A stretch of 32,982 nt of DNA from Alphaproteobacteria bacterium (GTDB lineage: Bacteria; Pseudomonadota; Alphaproteobacteria; RS24), in NCBI GenBank assembly GCA_029253645.1, contig JAQWZC010000014.1, positions 1 to 32,982 of the forward strand, read 5' to 3'. The notes below the pieces were generated by a model. The model was not told the origin of the DNA. It saw only the letters and a list, made by a program, of their open reading frames with translations, and did not search any database. The translations under genes were made by a program, and so were the position numbers. Positions 11,690 to 20,895 of this stretch are shown here, in pieces. Numbering within the stretch: position 1 is the stretch's first letter; each line of letters opens with the position of its first letter.

Positions 11690-14044
11690 TCAGTGCTTTT
11701 CGACATATGAATCGAGCACTTTTTTAACACCGGCCTTCTCAAAGGCGACGGTCAGCTTATTGCCCTCAATCGCCTCAATGCGTCCATAGCCGAATTTCTG
11801 ATGGAAAATCCGCTCGCCGCGTTTAAAAGCGCTGCTGCTCATGGAAGAGACAACAGGCTCGGCGCGGGCATTAATCGTCGGCGGGGCGCTTTGTTTATAG
11901 CCGCTGCGGTTTTGTTGGGCGCGTTGCCAGCCCGGGCTGTTATAGCTTGAGCCTGAAAAATCATTATTGAAACGGCTTTGATTGGAAAAGCCGCCGGCAG
12001 CGTGGTCGCTCTCGGCAATCTCGACATGTTTTTCCGGCAATTCATCAATAAAGCGCGAGGGCAGGGCCGAATTCCATTGGCCATGGGTGCGGCGATTACC
12101 GGCAAAGGAAATCGTGGCGCGTTTTTTGGCGCGGGTAATGCCGACATAGGCGAGGCGGCGTTCTTCCTCAAGGCCCTTTGTGCCGCTTTCATCAAGGCTG
12201 CGCTGATGGGGGAATAATCCCTCTTCCCAGCCGGGCAGAAACACGGTTTCAAACTCCAAGCCCTTGGCGGCATGCAGCGTCATCACCGAAACCTTGTCTT
12301 CATTGTCATTATTGGCGGCTTCCATGACCAAGGAGATATGCTCCAAATAGCCGGTCAATGTTTCAAACTCCTCCATTGAGCGGACGAGTTCTTTCAGATT
12401 TTCCAGCTTGCCCGGCGCGTCGGGCGATTTATCGGCCTGCCACATGGCGGTATAGCCGCTTTCATCAAGCACCAATTCTGCCAGCTCAGTATGGGTCATG
12501 GTATCGACCAGCGAGCGCCAGTGATTTATGGCACGGACAAAACCGGTCATGGCGCGTCGCGCTGCCGGTTTTAATTCTTCCGTGTCGATAATATCCTCAG
12601 CCGTGCGGAATAATGATTTGCTTTGCGCGCGCGCCGCATTTTGCAGCGTCTGCATGGCGACATTGCCGAGGCCGCGCCGCGGTCTATTGCAAATGCGCTC
12701 AAACGCCAAATCATCATCAATTTGGGCAATCAGCCGGAAATAGGCATTGGCATCGCGAATTTCGGCGCGCTCATAAAAGCGCGGCCCGCCAATCACCCGA
12801 TAAGGAATCCCCAGCGAGATGAAGCGGTCTTCAAATTCGCGCATTTGAAAAGAGGCGCGCACCAACACGGCCATTTCATTCAGCATTTGGCCGTCGCGTT
12901 GATGCGCTTCGATATCGTCAGCCGTCAGGCGGGCTTCCTCTTCGCCATCCCAAACGCCGCGCACTTTCACCGGCTCGCCATCTTCATTGCTGTCGGTCCA
13001 AAGGGTTTTGCCGAGGCGGGTTTCATTGGCGGCAATCAAGCCGGAGGCCGCGCCCAGAATATTCGGCGTCGAGCGGTAATTGCGTTCCAGTCGAATGACT
13101 TTCGCGCCCTCGAAATCTTTTTCAAAGCGCAGAATATTATCGACCTCAGCGCCGCGCCAGCCATAAATGGATTGGTCGTCATCACCGACGCAGCAAATAT
13201 TATGGTGGCCCTGCGCCAGCAAGCGCAGCCAGAGATATTGCACGGCATTGGTATCTTGATATTCATCAACCAGAATGTGTTTAAAACGTTGCTGATATTC
13301 CGACAGCACTGCCTCATTTTCGCGGAACAGGCGCAAACATTCGAGCAGCAAATCGCCGAAATCTGCGGCGTTGAGAATTTTCAAACGTTTTTGGTAATCG
13401 GCATAAAGCTTGCCGCCCAGCCCATTGGCGAAAAAACCGGCTTCGCCCTCCGGCACATTTTCGGGCAGCCAGCCGCGATTTTTCCAGCGGTCAATGAGAA
13501 TGGCCATTTGCCGCGCAGGCCAGCGTTTTTCGTCAATATTCTCGGCTTTAATCAACTGTTTCAGCAGGCGAATTTGGTCATCCGTGTCGAGAATGGTGAA
13601 ATCGGGGCGCAAATCGACCAGTTCAGCGTGAATCCGCAAGATTTTTGCCGAAAGCGAGTGGAATGTGCCGAGCCACGGCATGCCCTCCACGGTTTCGCCG
13701 AGCATTGAGCTAATCCGGTCTTTCATCTCGCGCGCCGCCTTATTGGTAAAGGTCACGGCGAGAATTTGGCTTGGCCAGGCTTGTTGGGTGGCGATTTTAT
13801 AGGCAATACGGGTGGTCAGCGCGCGGGTTTTACCGGTTCCGGCACCGGCGAGCAGTAAAAGCGGCCCGTCCTCAGCGGTCACAGCCGCGCCTTGTTCTTC
13901 GTTCAAACCGCCGAGCAAGGGCTCTAACCGACGGGCCTGTCCGGCCTGCGCGGCTTTTTGCGATATGCTGCTTCCGGCCTGCGGGTCTTGCGGGGCCGGA
14001 GTGGCAGGGGCGTCAGCGCCCAAATCGAACGGATCGTTCTCCAT
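11690..14044 (-). CDS. uvrD: UvrD/PcrA-type ATP-dependent DNA helicase (SF1)
   Basis: LLLAGAGTGKTRALTTRIAY, VDEYQDTNAVQYLWL, GDDDQSIYGWRGA, LERNYRS, VMTLHAAKGLEFE, LAYVGITRAKK; C-terminal VKKVLDSYVEKH. Confidence 0.97.
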   Translation of the reverse strand: MENDPFDLGADAPATPAPQDPQAGSSISQKAAQAGQARRLEPLLGGLNEEQGAAVTAEDGPLLLLAGAGTGKTRALTTRIAYKIATQQAWPSQILAVTFTNKAAREMKDRISSMLGETVEGMPWLGTFHSLSAKILRIHAELVDLRPDFTILDTDDQIRLLKQLIKAENIDEKRWPARQMAILIDRWKNRGWLPENVPEGEAGFFANGLGGKLYADYQKRLKILNAADFGDLLLECLRLFRENEAVLSEYQQRFKHILVDEYQDTNAVQYLWLRLLAQGHHNICCVGDDDQSIYGWRGAEVDNILRFEKDFEGAKVIRLERNYRSTPNILGAASGLIAANETRLGKTLWTDSNEDGEPVKVRGVWDGEEEARLTADDIEAHQRDGQMLNEMAVLVRASFQMREFEDRFISLGIPYRVIGGPRFYERAEIRDANAYFRLIAQIDDDLAFERICNRPRRGLGNVAMQTLQNAARAQSKSLFRTAEDIIDTEELKPAARRAMTGFVRAINHWRSLVDTMTHTELAELVLDESGYTAMWQADKSPDAPGKLENLKELVRSMEEFETLTGYLEHISLVMEAANNDNEDKVSVMTLHAAKGLEFETVFLPGWEEGLFPHQRSLDESGTKGLEEERRLAYVGITRAKKRATISFAGNRRTHGQWNSALPSRFIDELPEKHVEIAESDHAAGGFSNQSRFNNDFSGSSYNSPGWQRAQQNRSGYKQSAPPTINARAEPVVSSMSSSAFKRGERIFHQKFGYGRIEAIEGNKLTVAFEKAGVKKVLDSYVEKH

Positions 14045-14122
14045 TCACCTCACCTAATTTGATTCGGTTACTATAGCATCTCGCGCAATTCAGCCGAACC
14101 TATCTAGCCAATCTGCCGTGAC

Positions 14123-14152
14123 ATTGTTAGTGTCTCGGTTTGAGATAACAAT
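14123..14152. promoter_or_regulatory. Inverted repeat directly upstream of the AsmA-like gene (operator or RNA hairpin)
   Basis: ATTGTTA-gtg-TCTC-ggttt-GAGA-TAACAAT: 7-bp and 4-bp arms with a 3-nt bulge, ending 8 nt before the ATG at 14161. Confidence 0.4.
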
Positions 14153-14160
14153 AGGTCGTC

Positions 14161-17100
14161 ATGCCGCGCTTTCCTTATCTTTCGGTTATTTTCTTAATGC
14201 TCTCGGCTGTCATGGCTGCGGTGATTGCGCCCAATGCCATACGCATATTGCCGCCGATTGAGACCATTGAGGCCGATTTATCGGCGCGCTTTTCGGCTGA
14301 TGTGCGCATTGACGGCGCGGTGCGCTTGCGCTTTGTGCCGCGCCCGCAAATCATCATCACGCAAGTGAGCTTTAGCGATAAGCGTCGGGCGGCGGCGCGG
14401 TTTGCGGCCACCATGCCGCAAATGGTGGCTGACCTCGACATTATCGAGCTTGTGCAGCGTCGCTTTCGCGTCGATGAGGTGACGCTGATTGATGCCGATG
14501 TGCAATTACAGCTTTCCGAGCGTCCGGCGAGTCTGATTGCGGCTTTGCGCGGCGGGTCACTGCCGCGGGTTAATTTTCTGAATAGCGACCTCCGCATTAT
14601 CGGTCTCGACCCGTTGCGCCCGCAAGTGGTCACGCGGATTGAAAATTTATCGGCCTCGCTCATGGCGCAGCAGGCCAATGGGCCGATGGTGCTTGTCGTG
14701 CAGAAAGTCATTGCCGATGGGCATGCCGCGTTTTTGCAATTAACCATCGGGCCGCCTGCGCGTGAGGCGCAAATTGGCCTTGTCCTCGGTTTGGGCATTG
14801 ATGAGCAGATTGATTTTGTCGGCTTTTTGTCCGGCGATGCCGAAAATTGGCGGCTCAATGGCGAAGTGGAGTTGCTGTCCAATAATTTGCTGATGACCGC
14901 CATTGAGGCGCGCCTGCCCGTGCAGGTGACGACGCCCGGGCGGCGGGTGCAATTAACCGGGCTGGTCAGCGGTTCGGCCAGCGGCATTCGGGCCGATAGT
15001 ATGGAGATTGAAGCGCTGAATACGGTATTTCGGTCGCGATTGGCGCTGAATTGGCCGCGCATGGCGGGGGAAGTGCCCTTGCTGGACGGGCGGATGTCCA
15101 CCGGTGCGGTTAATCTGGATTTGCTGCGCTTTGATAATGCCGATAAGCCCTCCGGCTTGCTGAATGATATTTGGCAGGGCGTCGCGCCCGATTTGGCGAC
15201 ATCCTTTGACATTGAAGCGACCCGTTTTGTGATTGGCGGCGAGACCGGCAGCGACTTGGCGGCGCAAGTCAATCAAAACGGCGCGTTGTTAAGCGTTGAA
15301 AGATTAAACATGAACCTGCCGTTCCGTTCATCGCTTTTGGCGACCGGCACGCTGGATACGCGCCAAGATAAGCCGGTATTTACCGGCAATTTCTCGACCC
15401 GCTCCTCAGATGCGCTGGCCCTGCTTTTATGGCTCGGCAATCAGAATAATATCGACTTCTCGGCTTTTGCCGAAGCCGTTGATGAGGGCACATTGCAGCG
15501 CGCATCCTTGGTCGGGGATGTGTTGTTGAACCAAGACGGCTTGGCACTGAAAGGGCTGGCCGGTCGCCTCGGGGATGATTATTTTTCCGCCGATATCAGC
15601 CTGCCCGATATTAATGGCCGACAGGGCGATGTTTTATTCGGCATCAGCAATTTCGATTTGGCCGATTGGGGCATTGTCGAAACCGCCACTGCCGGACGCG
15701 AAAGCGGTATTGTCGGCGTATTGCCCCAGCTTGACCGTTTATTGGCGCGGGTTTTATCAACCGCCGATGCCGCGCGAAAAATTGACTTCGATATTCAAAT
15801 CGGGCGGGTTTTTGCCGGCGCTCAATTTATCGGCCCGTTTAAGGCCAAGGGCACGGTGGCTGACCGCCAAGTACAAATTGACAAACTGCATCTCGCCAAT
15901 TTCGCCAATGCAGAGGTGACGCTGAACGGCATATTAAATTATGACGCCGCGCCCTCGCATGGGGCGTTGTCGCTGGCCATTCGCGGCGATGATGCCAAAT
16001 GGGCGCATGGGCCGATTGTGTCGCGTTTCGGGCCGTTGGATTTCAATCAAGACGTCGCGGCGAATATGCAATTTGATATTCAGTTAACCGCGCCCAGTTC
16101 GCCGGATTGGCCAAAAGTGATTTATCGCGGCACCGGCGCATTTGGCGCGACAACCGCCGCCTTATCGGTAACCTCACCATCGCGCTCGCTGGCTTTTGTC
16201 GAGGCGGGCACGGAGATTGCGCTGTCATTGGACGGCGCGGCCAATGGGCTGGCTGATTTATTTTTCCTGCCGCCGGTCTATGGCGCGTCAGATACCGCCA
16301 CCATGGAGCTTGGGCTAAACGCGCAGGGCAATGAGTTATTGTCGGTGGTTGCCAATGTCGCGCTGGCCGATGATGCGATGGCCCTCAATGGCACATTGCG
16401 CGGCGCGGTCGGCGGCAAATTATTATCCGGCGCGCTGGAATTTAATTTCGCGCATTTCTTGCCCCTATTGGATGCCGACACATCTTGGGAGCGGATAGCC
16501 GCCAGCGGTGAAATGCAACTCAATGCGACGCAGAATAATTTCGGTTTTGCCGGTCTTAATCTGACCTTTGGCGCGGGGCAAATATCCGGCGAAGGCGTGC
16601 TGCAAACGGGCGAAAACCTGCCGCGCCTTAATGCCAATTTGGCGGCTGAGAATGTTGATTTTAGCTGGATGCTGCCCGAGCGCGATAAATCCGGCTGGCG
16701 CGACGGGCCGATAAGATGGTCGGTTTTGGGGCGCAGCAATGCCGATATTCAGCTAACGGCGGCGGGGTCGCGTTTTGGCGATGTTATTTTAGATAATATC
16801 AGTGGCCGCTTGAAATTGACCGAGGGCGTATTGGAAGCGCCCAATCTGGCGTTAGAGCTGATGGGCGGCACCATGACAGCCAATTTATTGGCCGAAGGCG
16901 GCTTGCTGTCGCCGCGCTTCGGACTTGATGCCAGCTTTACCGGCCTCAACCCCAATGACTTCTTGGCGCAGCAATATGGCAATGGGCTGGTCAATGCGCT
17001 GCTCTCGGGCACTTTGCGATTGGAAGGGCGGGGCAGCTCGCCGCGTTCCATGATGGCCTCTTTGGGCGGCGAGGTGAATTATGAGATTGCGCCCGGGCAA

Positions 17101-17493
17101 TTAACTTTTTTCGATGCCGTCGGATTTGTCGATAAAATTTCCGCGCCCAATCGGCAGGGTGCGGCGACCGATTTACTGGCCGCGTTGACCGGCAAGAAAG
17201 AATTGACCTTTGCGCGCGGTCTTGGCTTGGCACAGCTTCGCAATGGCGTGGTCGAAACCGCCAGCACGGAATTTGTTTTTGCCAATGGTCAGAATGAGGC
17301 GCGCTTCTCGGGCGCCTTGGATATGGTTGACCTGCTCATAGATGCCGAAATGAGGCTTTATCCGATTGACCGCCAGCGTCCGATTATCTGGCAATTGACC
17401 GGCGGGCTGGCCGCGCCGGAGATTAAGGCGCGCGCTACGGCTTTTGATGCGCCCGGGTCTGCACCCAGCGCAACACCGCCACCCGCAGAGTAG
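14161..17493 (+). CDS. Large AsmA-family/AsmA-like protein (envelope biogenesis)
   Basis: N-terminal TM segment, DVRIDGAVRLRFVPRPQIIITQVSF, C-terminal AsmA-like region LSGTLRLEGRGSSPRSMMASLGGEVNYEIAPGQLTFFD...VETASTEFVFANGQNEARFSGALDMVDLLIDAEMRLYP. Confidence 0.85.
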   Translation: MPRFPYLSVIFLMLSAVMAAVIAPNAIRILPPIETIEADLSARFSADVRIDGAVRLRFVPRPQIIITQVSFSDKRRAAARFAATMPQMVADLDIIELVQRRFRVDEVTLIDADVQLQLSERPASLIAALRGGSLPRVNFLNSDLRIIGLDPLRPQVVTRIENLSASLMAQQANGPMVLVVQKVIADGHAAFLQLTIGPPAREAQIGLVLGLGIDEQIDFVGFLSGDAENWRLNGEVELLSNNLLMTAIEARLPVQVTTPGRRVQLTGLVSGSASGIRADSMEIEALNTVFRSRLALNWPRMAGEVPLLDGRMSTGAVNLDLLRFDNADKPSGLLNDIWQGVAPDLATSFDIEATRFVIGGETGSDLAAQVNQNGALLSVERLNMNLPFRSSLLATGTLDTRQDKPVFTGNFSTRSSDALALLLWLGNQNNIDFSAFAEAVDEGTLQRASLVGDVLLNQDGLALKGLAGRLGDDYFSADISLPDINGRQGDVLFGISNFDLADWGIVETATAGRESGIVGVLPQLDRLLARVLSTADAARKIDFDIQIGRVFAGAQFIGPFKAKGTVADRQVQIDKLHLANFANAEVTLNGILNYDAAPSHGALSLAIRGDDAKWAHGPIVSRFGPLDFNQDVAANMQFDIQLTAPSSPDWPKVIYRGTGAFGATTAALSVTSPSRSLAFVEAGTEIALSLDGAANGLADLFFLPPVYGASDTATMELGLNAQGNELLSVVANVALADDAMALNGTLRGAVGGKLLSGALEFNFAHFLPLLDADTSWERIAASGEMQLNATQNNFGFAGLNLTFGAGQISGEGVLQTGENLPRLNANLAAENVDFSWMLPERDKSGWRDGPIRWSVLGRSNADIQLTAAGSRFGDVILDNISGRLKLTEGVLEAPNLALELMGGTMTANLLAEGGLLSPRFGLDASFTGLNPNDFLAQQYGNGLVNALLSGTLRLEGRGSSPRSMMASLGGEVNYEIAPGQLTFFDAVGFVDKISAPNRQGAATDLLAALTGKKELTFARGLGLAQLRNGVVETASTEFVFANGQNEARFSGALDMVDLLIDAEMRLYPIDRQRPIIWQLTGGLAAPEIKARATAFDAPGSAPSATPPPAE

Positions 17494-17659
17494 AAGACAG
17501 GCTGGCCTCACGCGCTTCGGCGTCTAATTGGCGAATAAGGTCGGGCACGCTTTGCTCGTTTTGCGCCGCCATATCCTTCAGCGCATCCCAAAAGGCCGGT
17601 TCCAGAGATACGCTGGTGGCGTGTCCGGCAATGGTAATGGAGCGTTTTTTAGGCTTCAT
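17435..17659 (-). CDS. Ribbon-helix-helix domain protein
   Basis: Start chosen at 17659 (MKPKKRSITIAGHATSVSLEPAFWDALKDMAAQNEQSVPDLIRQLDAE), typical RHH beta-helix-helix pattern. Lies 4 nt after the fumC stop and overlaps the 3' end of the AsmA-like gene by 59 bp. Confidence 0.8.
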   Translation of the reverse strand: MKPKKRSITIAGHATSVSLEPAFWDALKDMAAQNEQSVPDLIRQLDAEAREASLSSTLRVAVLRWVQTRAHQKP

Positions 17660-17663
17660 GGCT

Positions 17664-19055
17664 CTATTTCGGCGCAATCATGTCTTCCGGACGCACAATG
17701 GTGTCAAATTCTTCCTCGGTCACAAAGCCGCCTTTGACCGCTTCCTCGCGCAAGGTCGTGCCGTTTTTATGCGCCGTTTTGGCAACCAATGTGGCGTTGT
17801 CATAGCCGATGGTTGGGGCCAGTGCCGTGACCAGCATGAGCGAGCGTTCCATCAGCGCGGCGATGTTTTCTTCATTGGCCTTAATGCCAACCACGCAATT
17901 ATCCGAGAAGCTGACCGCTGCATCGCCCAGCAGGCGAATGGATTGCAGCACATTGGCGGCGATGACGGGCTTGTAAACATTCAACTCAAAATGGCCTTGC
18001 GACCCGGCGAAGGAGACGGAGGTATTATTACCCATCACTTGCGCGCACACCATAGTCAGCGCTTCGCATTGTGTCGGATTGACTTTGCCCGGCATGATGG
18101 ATGAGCCGGGCTCATTTTCCGGCAAGCTCAACTCACCGAGACCTGAGCGCGGGCCGGAGCCAAGCAGGCGAATATCATTGGCGATTTTAAACAGCGACAC
18201 CGCCACTTCATTGAGCGCGCCATGCGCCTCAACCATTGCATCATGGGTTGCGAGTGCCTCAAATTTATTCGGCGCGGTGACGAAGGGCAGCTTGGTATAG
18301 GCGGCCACTTCATCGGCAAATTTCTCGGCAAAACCGATTTTGGCATTAATGCCGGTGCCGACCGCCGTGCCGCCTTGCGCCAATTCATAGAGTTTGGGCA
18401 ACACCGCTTCGACCCGCCCCATGCCGTTTTTCACCATGGCGACATAGCCGGAAAACTCCTGACCCAAAGTCAGCGGCGTGGCGTCTTGCGTATGGGTGCG
18501 GCCGATTTTAATGATGTCCTTAAACGCTTCCGCCTTATCATTCAGCGCATTGTGAAGCTGCTGCAAGGAAGGCACGAGACGATGCACAATCTCCTCAGCC
18601 GCCGCAATATGCATGGCGGTCGGGAAAGTATCATTGGAGGATTGGCTGCGATTGCAATGGTCATTGGGATGCACCGGCTCTTTTGAGCCCATTGTGCCGC
18701 CCAGCATTTCAATGGCGCGGTTGGAAATCACTTCATTGGAATTCATATTGGATTGCGTGCCCGAGCCGGTTTGCCAAACAACAAGCGGGAAATGACCGTT
18801 GAGCTTGCCCTCAGCCACTTCAGCGGCGGCCTGCACAATCGCATCGCCAATTTCTTTTTCCAAATTATCCAGCTTCATATTGGCCTGCGCCGCCGACATT
18901 TTGACAATGCCCAGCCCGCGCACTAGTGGCAGCGGCATGGTTTCCGTGCCTATTTTAAAATTACCCAGCGAGCGCTGTGTCTGCGCGCCCCAATATTTTT
19001 CTGCGGGCACGTCAAGCGGGCCAAAGCTATCGGTTTCAGTGCGCGTATCGGCCAT
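17664..19055 (-). CDS. fumC: Class II fumarate hydratase FumC
   Basis: [62 protein letters not shown], signature [11 protein letters not shown]. Confidence 0.99.
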   Translation of the reverse strand: MADTRTETDSFGPLDVPAEKYWGAQTQRSLGNFKIGTETMPLPLVRGLGIVKMSAAQANMKLDNLEKEIGDAIVQAAAEVAEGKLNGHFPLVVWQTGSGTQSNMNSNEVISNRAIEMLGGTMGSKEPVHPNDHCNRSQSSNDTFPTAMHIAAAEEIVHRLVPSLQQLHNALNDKAEAFKDIIKIGRTHTQDATPLTLGQEFSGYVAMVKNGMGRVEAVLPKLYELAQGGTAVGTGINAKIGFAEKFADEVAAYTKLPFVTAPNKFEALATHDAMVEAHGALNEVAVSLFKIANDIRLLGSGPRSGLGELSLPENEPGSSIMPGKVNPTQCEALTMVCAQVMGNNTSVSFAGSQGHFELNVYKPVIAANVLQSIRLLGDAAVSFSDNCVVGIKANEENIAALMERSLMLVTALAPTIGYDNATLVAKTAHKNGTTLREEAVKGGFVTEEEFDTIVRPEDMIAPK

Positions 19056-19146
19056 TTTTCAATCTCCAATGGAATATAAATCTGTAAGCGGTCTAGCATG
19101 CGGACCGCGCGCCGCCAATATATCTAGGCTAGCGAGGCGTTGAAAA

Positions 19147-19671
19147 CTATTTATCGCGAAAGCTGTCGAGGTTGACGACTTCGCCTTTTTTATCTTCTGC
19201 GGTGGCCTCGGGCGCGCCGGTTTGGCTTTCTTCCGCCGATAAAATGGCGTCAACCATGGCATCCTGCTCGGCCAAAGCGGCGAAATCAATATCCGGCGCA
19301 TCAACGTCAAAAATCAGGCCGAAAGCCACGGAGGGGTCATAAAATTTGCTCATGGCGGCAAAGGGCACGGTCAGGCGCTCGGGCGTGTCATTAAAGCTCA
19401 GCGTCACATGAAACGCATCTTCCTCAATTTCCAAATCCTCATATTGATTTTGCAGCACAATGGTAATTTCTTCCGGATGCTGCGCTCGCAATTTATCAGA
19501 TATCACCACGCCATCTGCATGGGTGAAATAAGTGATGAAAAAATGATGCCCACCGGCGAGGCCTTGGCTGGCGGCCTCACGCATGACGCTGCGAACCATA
19601 TCGAGCAGGGCGACCTGCACGCGGTCTGCATATTTATAAATATCGTCGGGTGAATCGCTAATATCTGTCAT
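19147..19671 (-). CDS. sspB: SspB, alphaproteobacterial ClpXP adaptor/stringent starvation protein B family
   Basis: YADRVQVALLDMVRSVMREAASQGLAGGHHFFITYFTHADGVVISDKLRAQHPEEITIVLQNQYEDLEIEEDAFHVTLSFNDTPERLTVPFAAMSKFYDPSVAFGL, the typical SspB core with an acidic variable tail. Confidence 0.95.
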   Translation of the reverse strand: MTDISDSPDDIYKYADRVQVALLDMVRSVMREAASQGLAGGHHFFITYFTHADGVVISDKLRAQHPEEITIVLQNQYEDLEIEEDAFHVTLSFNDTPERLTVPFAAMSKFYDPSVAFGLIFDVDAPDIDFAALAEQDAMVDAILSAEESQTGAPEATAEDKKGEVVNLDSFRDK

Positions 19672-19700
19672 TGCTTCTGCCTGTAAGCCGCGCGGGCATT

Positions 19701-19736
19701 AAAAAAGTGGAAGGCTTCTGTTGCCAGGTGCCTTCC
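19701..19736 (-). terminator. Putative intrinsic terminator at the 3' end of the tmRNA coding piece, 29 nt before the sspB ATG
   Basis: Minus strand GGAAGGC-acctggcaacagaa-GCCTTCC-acTTTTTT: 7-bp stem and U-tract. It could instead be part of the coding piece. Confidence 0.6.
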
Positions 19737-19990
19737 GAACCCCGCCATCACCTGCGAAGGCAATGGACTTGAATTGAAGTCGTGTGACTGCTTACGCAGC
19801 GACAGCTACTTCCGCATAGTTGTCATTTGCAACTACTAAAATGGCCCGATAACGATGGTACCATGCCGAGCGACGGAAACATCCTTTACGCCCTCGTCGA
19901 TCCTATGTCGCCCCCAAAACGCTAGAGAAATGGTGGAGGCGCCGGGTACTGCCCCCGGGTCCGATAGGTTTATTACGAAGCCCGTTTATC
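19737..19990 (-). ncRNA. ssrA: Circularly permuted, two-piece transfer-messenger RNA (alphaproteobacterial tmRNA); outer ends approximate
   Basis: Minus strand reads acceptor piece ...CCGGG-GGCAGTA-CCCGG-CGCCTCC-ACCA (3' end 19931), 15-nt spacer (19930-19916), coding piece GGGGGCGACATAGGATCGACG... (5' end 19915). GGGGGCG pairs with CGCCUCC over 7 bp with G3:U70. The tag reading frame follows at 19830-19792. Confidence 0.93.
19792..19830 (-). other. ssrA: tmRNA proteolysis tag reading frame: ANDNYAEVAVAA*
   Basis: Minus strand GCA AAT GAC AAC TAT GCG GAA GTA GCT GTC GCT GCG TAA. Matches the ssrA tag pattern (ANDxxx...AA; compare Caulobacter AANDNFAEEFAVAA and E. coli AANDENYALAA). Confidence 0.93.
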
Positions 19991-19997
19991 GCCATAG

Positions 19998-20009
19998 TCG
20001 GCAAGCCGA
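19998..20009 (-). promoter_or_regulatory. Small hairpin in the ssrA precursor leader or shared ssrA/thyA upstream region
   Basis: TCGGC-TT-GCCGA on the minus strand just 5' of the acceptor piece; possible AT-rich -10 (TTATAT) further upstream on the minus strand. Confidence 0.3.
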
Positions 20010-20098
20010 CACCCTCTATATAACAGTCTTCACAGTAAAATAACAGTGCGACAGGAAAACCCGTTGCGAATCTTGGGTGAAAAACCAAATATAAAACC

Positions 20099-20893
20099 AT
20101 GCAGCATTATCTTGACCTTCTCGAACATGTTTTACACCACGGCGTGCAACGCGATGACCGCACCGGAACCGGCACTTTGTCGGTCTTTGGTCACCAAATG
20201 CGGTTTAATCTGGGGCAGGGCTTTCCGGTTCTGACCACCAAAAAATTGCATTTGAAATCCATTATTCATGAGCTTTTGTGGTTTTTGACCGGTGATACGA
20301 ATATCGCCTATCTGAAAGAAAACGGCGTGTCGATTTGGGATGAATGGGCCGATGCGGATGGCAATCTCGGGCCGGTTTACGGCAAGCAATGGCGCAGTTG
20401 GCAAACGCCGAGCGGCGCGCATATTGACCAAATCACCGCTTTGGTGGCGCAGTTAAAAGATAATCCGGGCTCGCGCCGCCATATTGTGACGGCCTGGAAT
20501 CCGGCGGATGTGGATAATATGGCCTTGCCGCCATGCCATTGCCTGTTTCAGTTTTATGTCGCCAAGGGCAAACTGTCTTGCCAGCTTTACCAGCGCTCGG
20601 CCGATATTTTTCTGGGCGTGCCGTTCAACATTGCGTCTTATGCGCTGCTGACCCAAATGCTGGCGCAAGTATGCGATTTGGAGCCGGGTGATTTTGTTCA
20701 TACGCTGGGCGACGCGCATCTTTATCTCAATCATATTGACCAAGCGCGCACGCAATTACAACGTCGTCCGGGCACATTGCCAAGCCTCAAAATCAATCCC
20801 GACAAAAAAGATATTTTCGGCTTTGTGTTTGATGATTTCGAATTGGTGGACTATGTCGCGCAACCGCATATTGCGGCACCGGTCGCGGTTTAA
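20099..20893 (+). CDS. thyA: Thymidylate synthase ThyA
   Basis: [53 protein letters not shown] (catalytic Cys), [20 protein letters not shown]. Confidence 0.99.
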   Translation: MQHYLDLLEHVLHHGVQRDDRTGTGTLSVFGHQMRFNLGQGFPVLTTKKLHLKSIIHELLWFLTGDTNIAYLKENGVSIWDEWADADGNLGPVYGKQWRSWQTPSGAHIDQITALVAQLKDNPGSRRHIVTAWNPADVDNMALPPCHCLFQFYVAKGKLSCQLYQRSADIFLGVPFNIASYALLTQMLAQVCDLEPGDFVHTLGDAHLYLNHIDQARTQLQRRPGTLPSLKINPDKKDIFGFVFDDFELVDYVAQPHIAAPVAV

Positions 20894-20895
20894 TC

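Noticed and set aside
12623-13708. 361-aa ORF (+) antisense to uvrD
   Set aside because: Lies entirely inside the confidently identified helicase gene on the opposite strand; a shadow ORF.
14175-15272. 365-aa minus-strand ORF antisense to the AsmA-like gene
   Set aside because: Ser/Arg-rich low-quality translation typical of an antisense frame; no recognisable domain.
19855-20043. ORF 19855-20043 (+) and ORF 19903-20100 (-) in the sspB-thyA gap
   Set aside because: They run across the tmRNA acceptor/coding pieces; no protein family features; the RNA explanation is specific and self-consistent.
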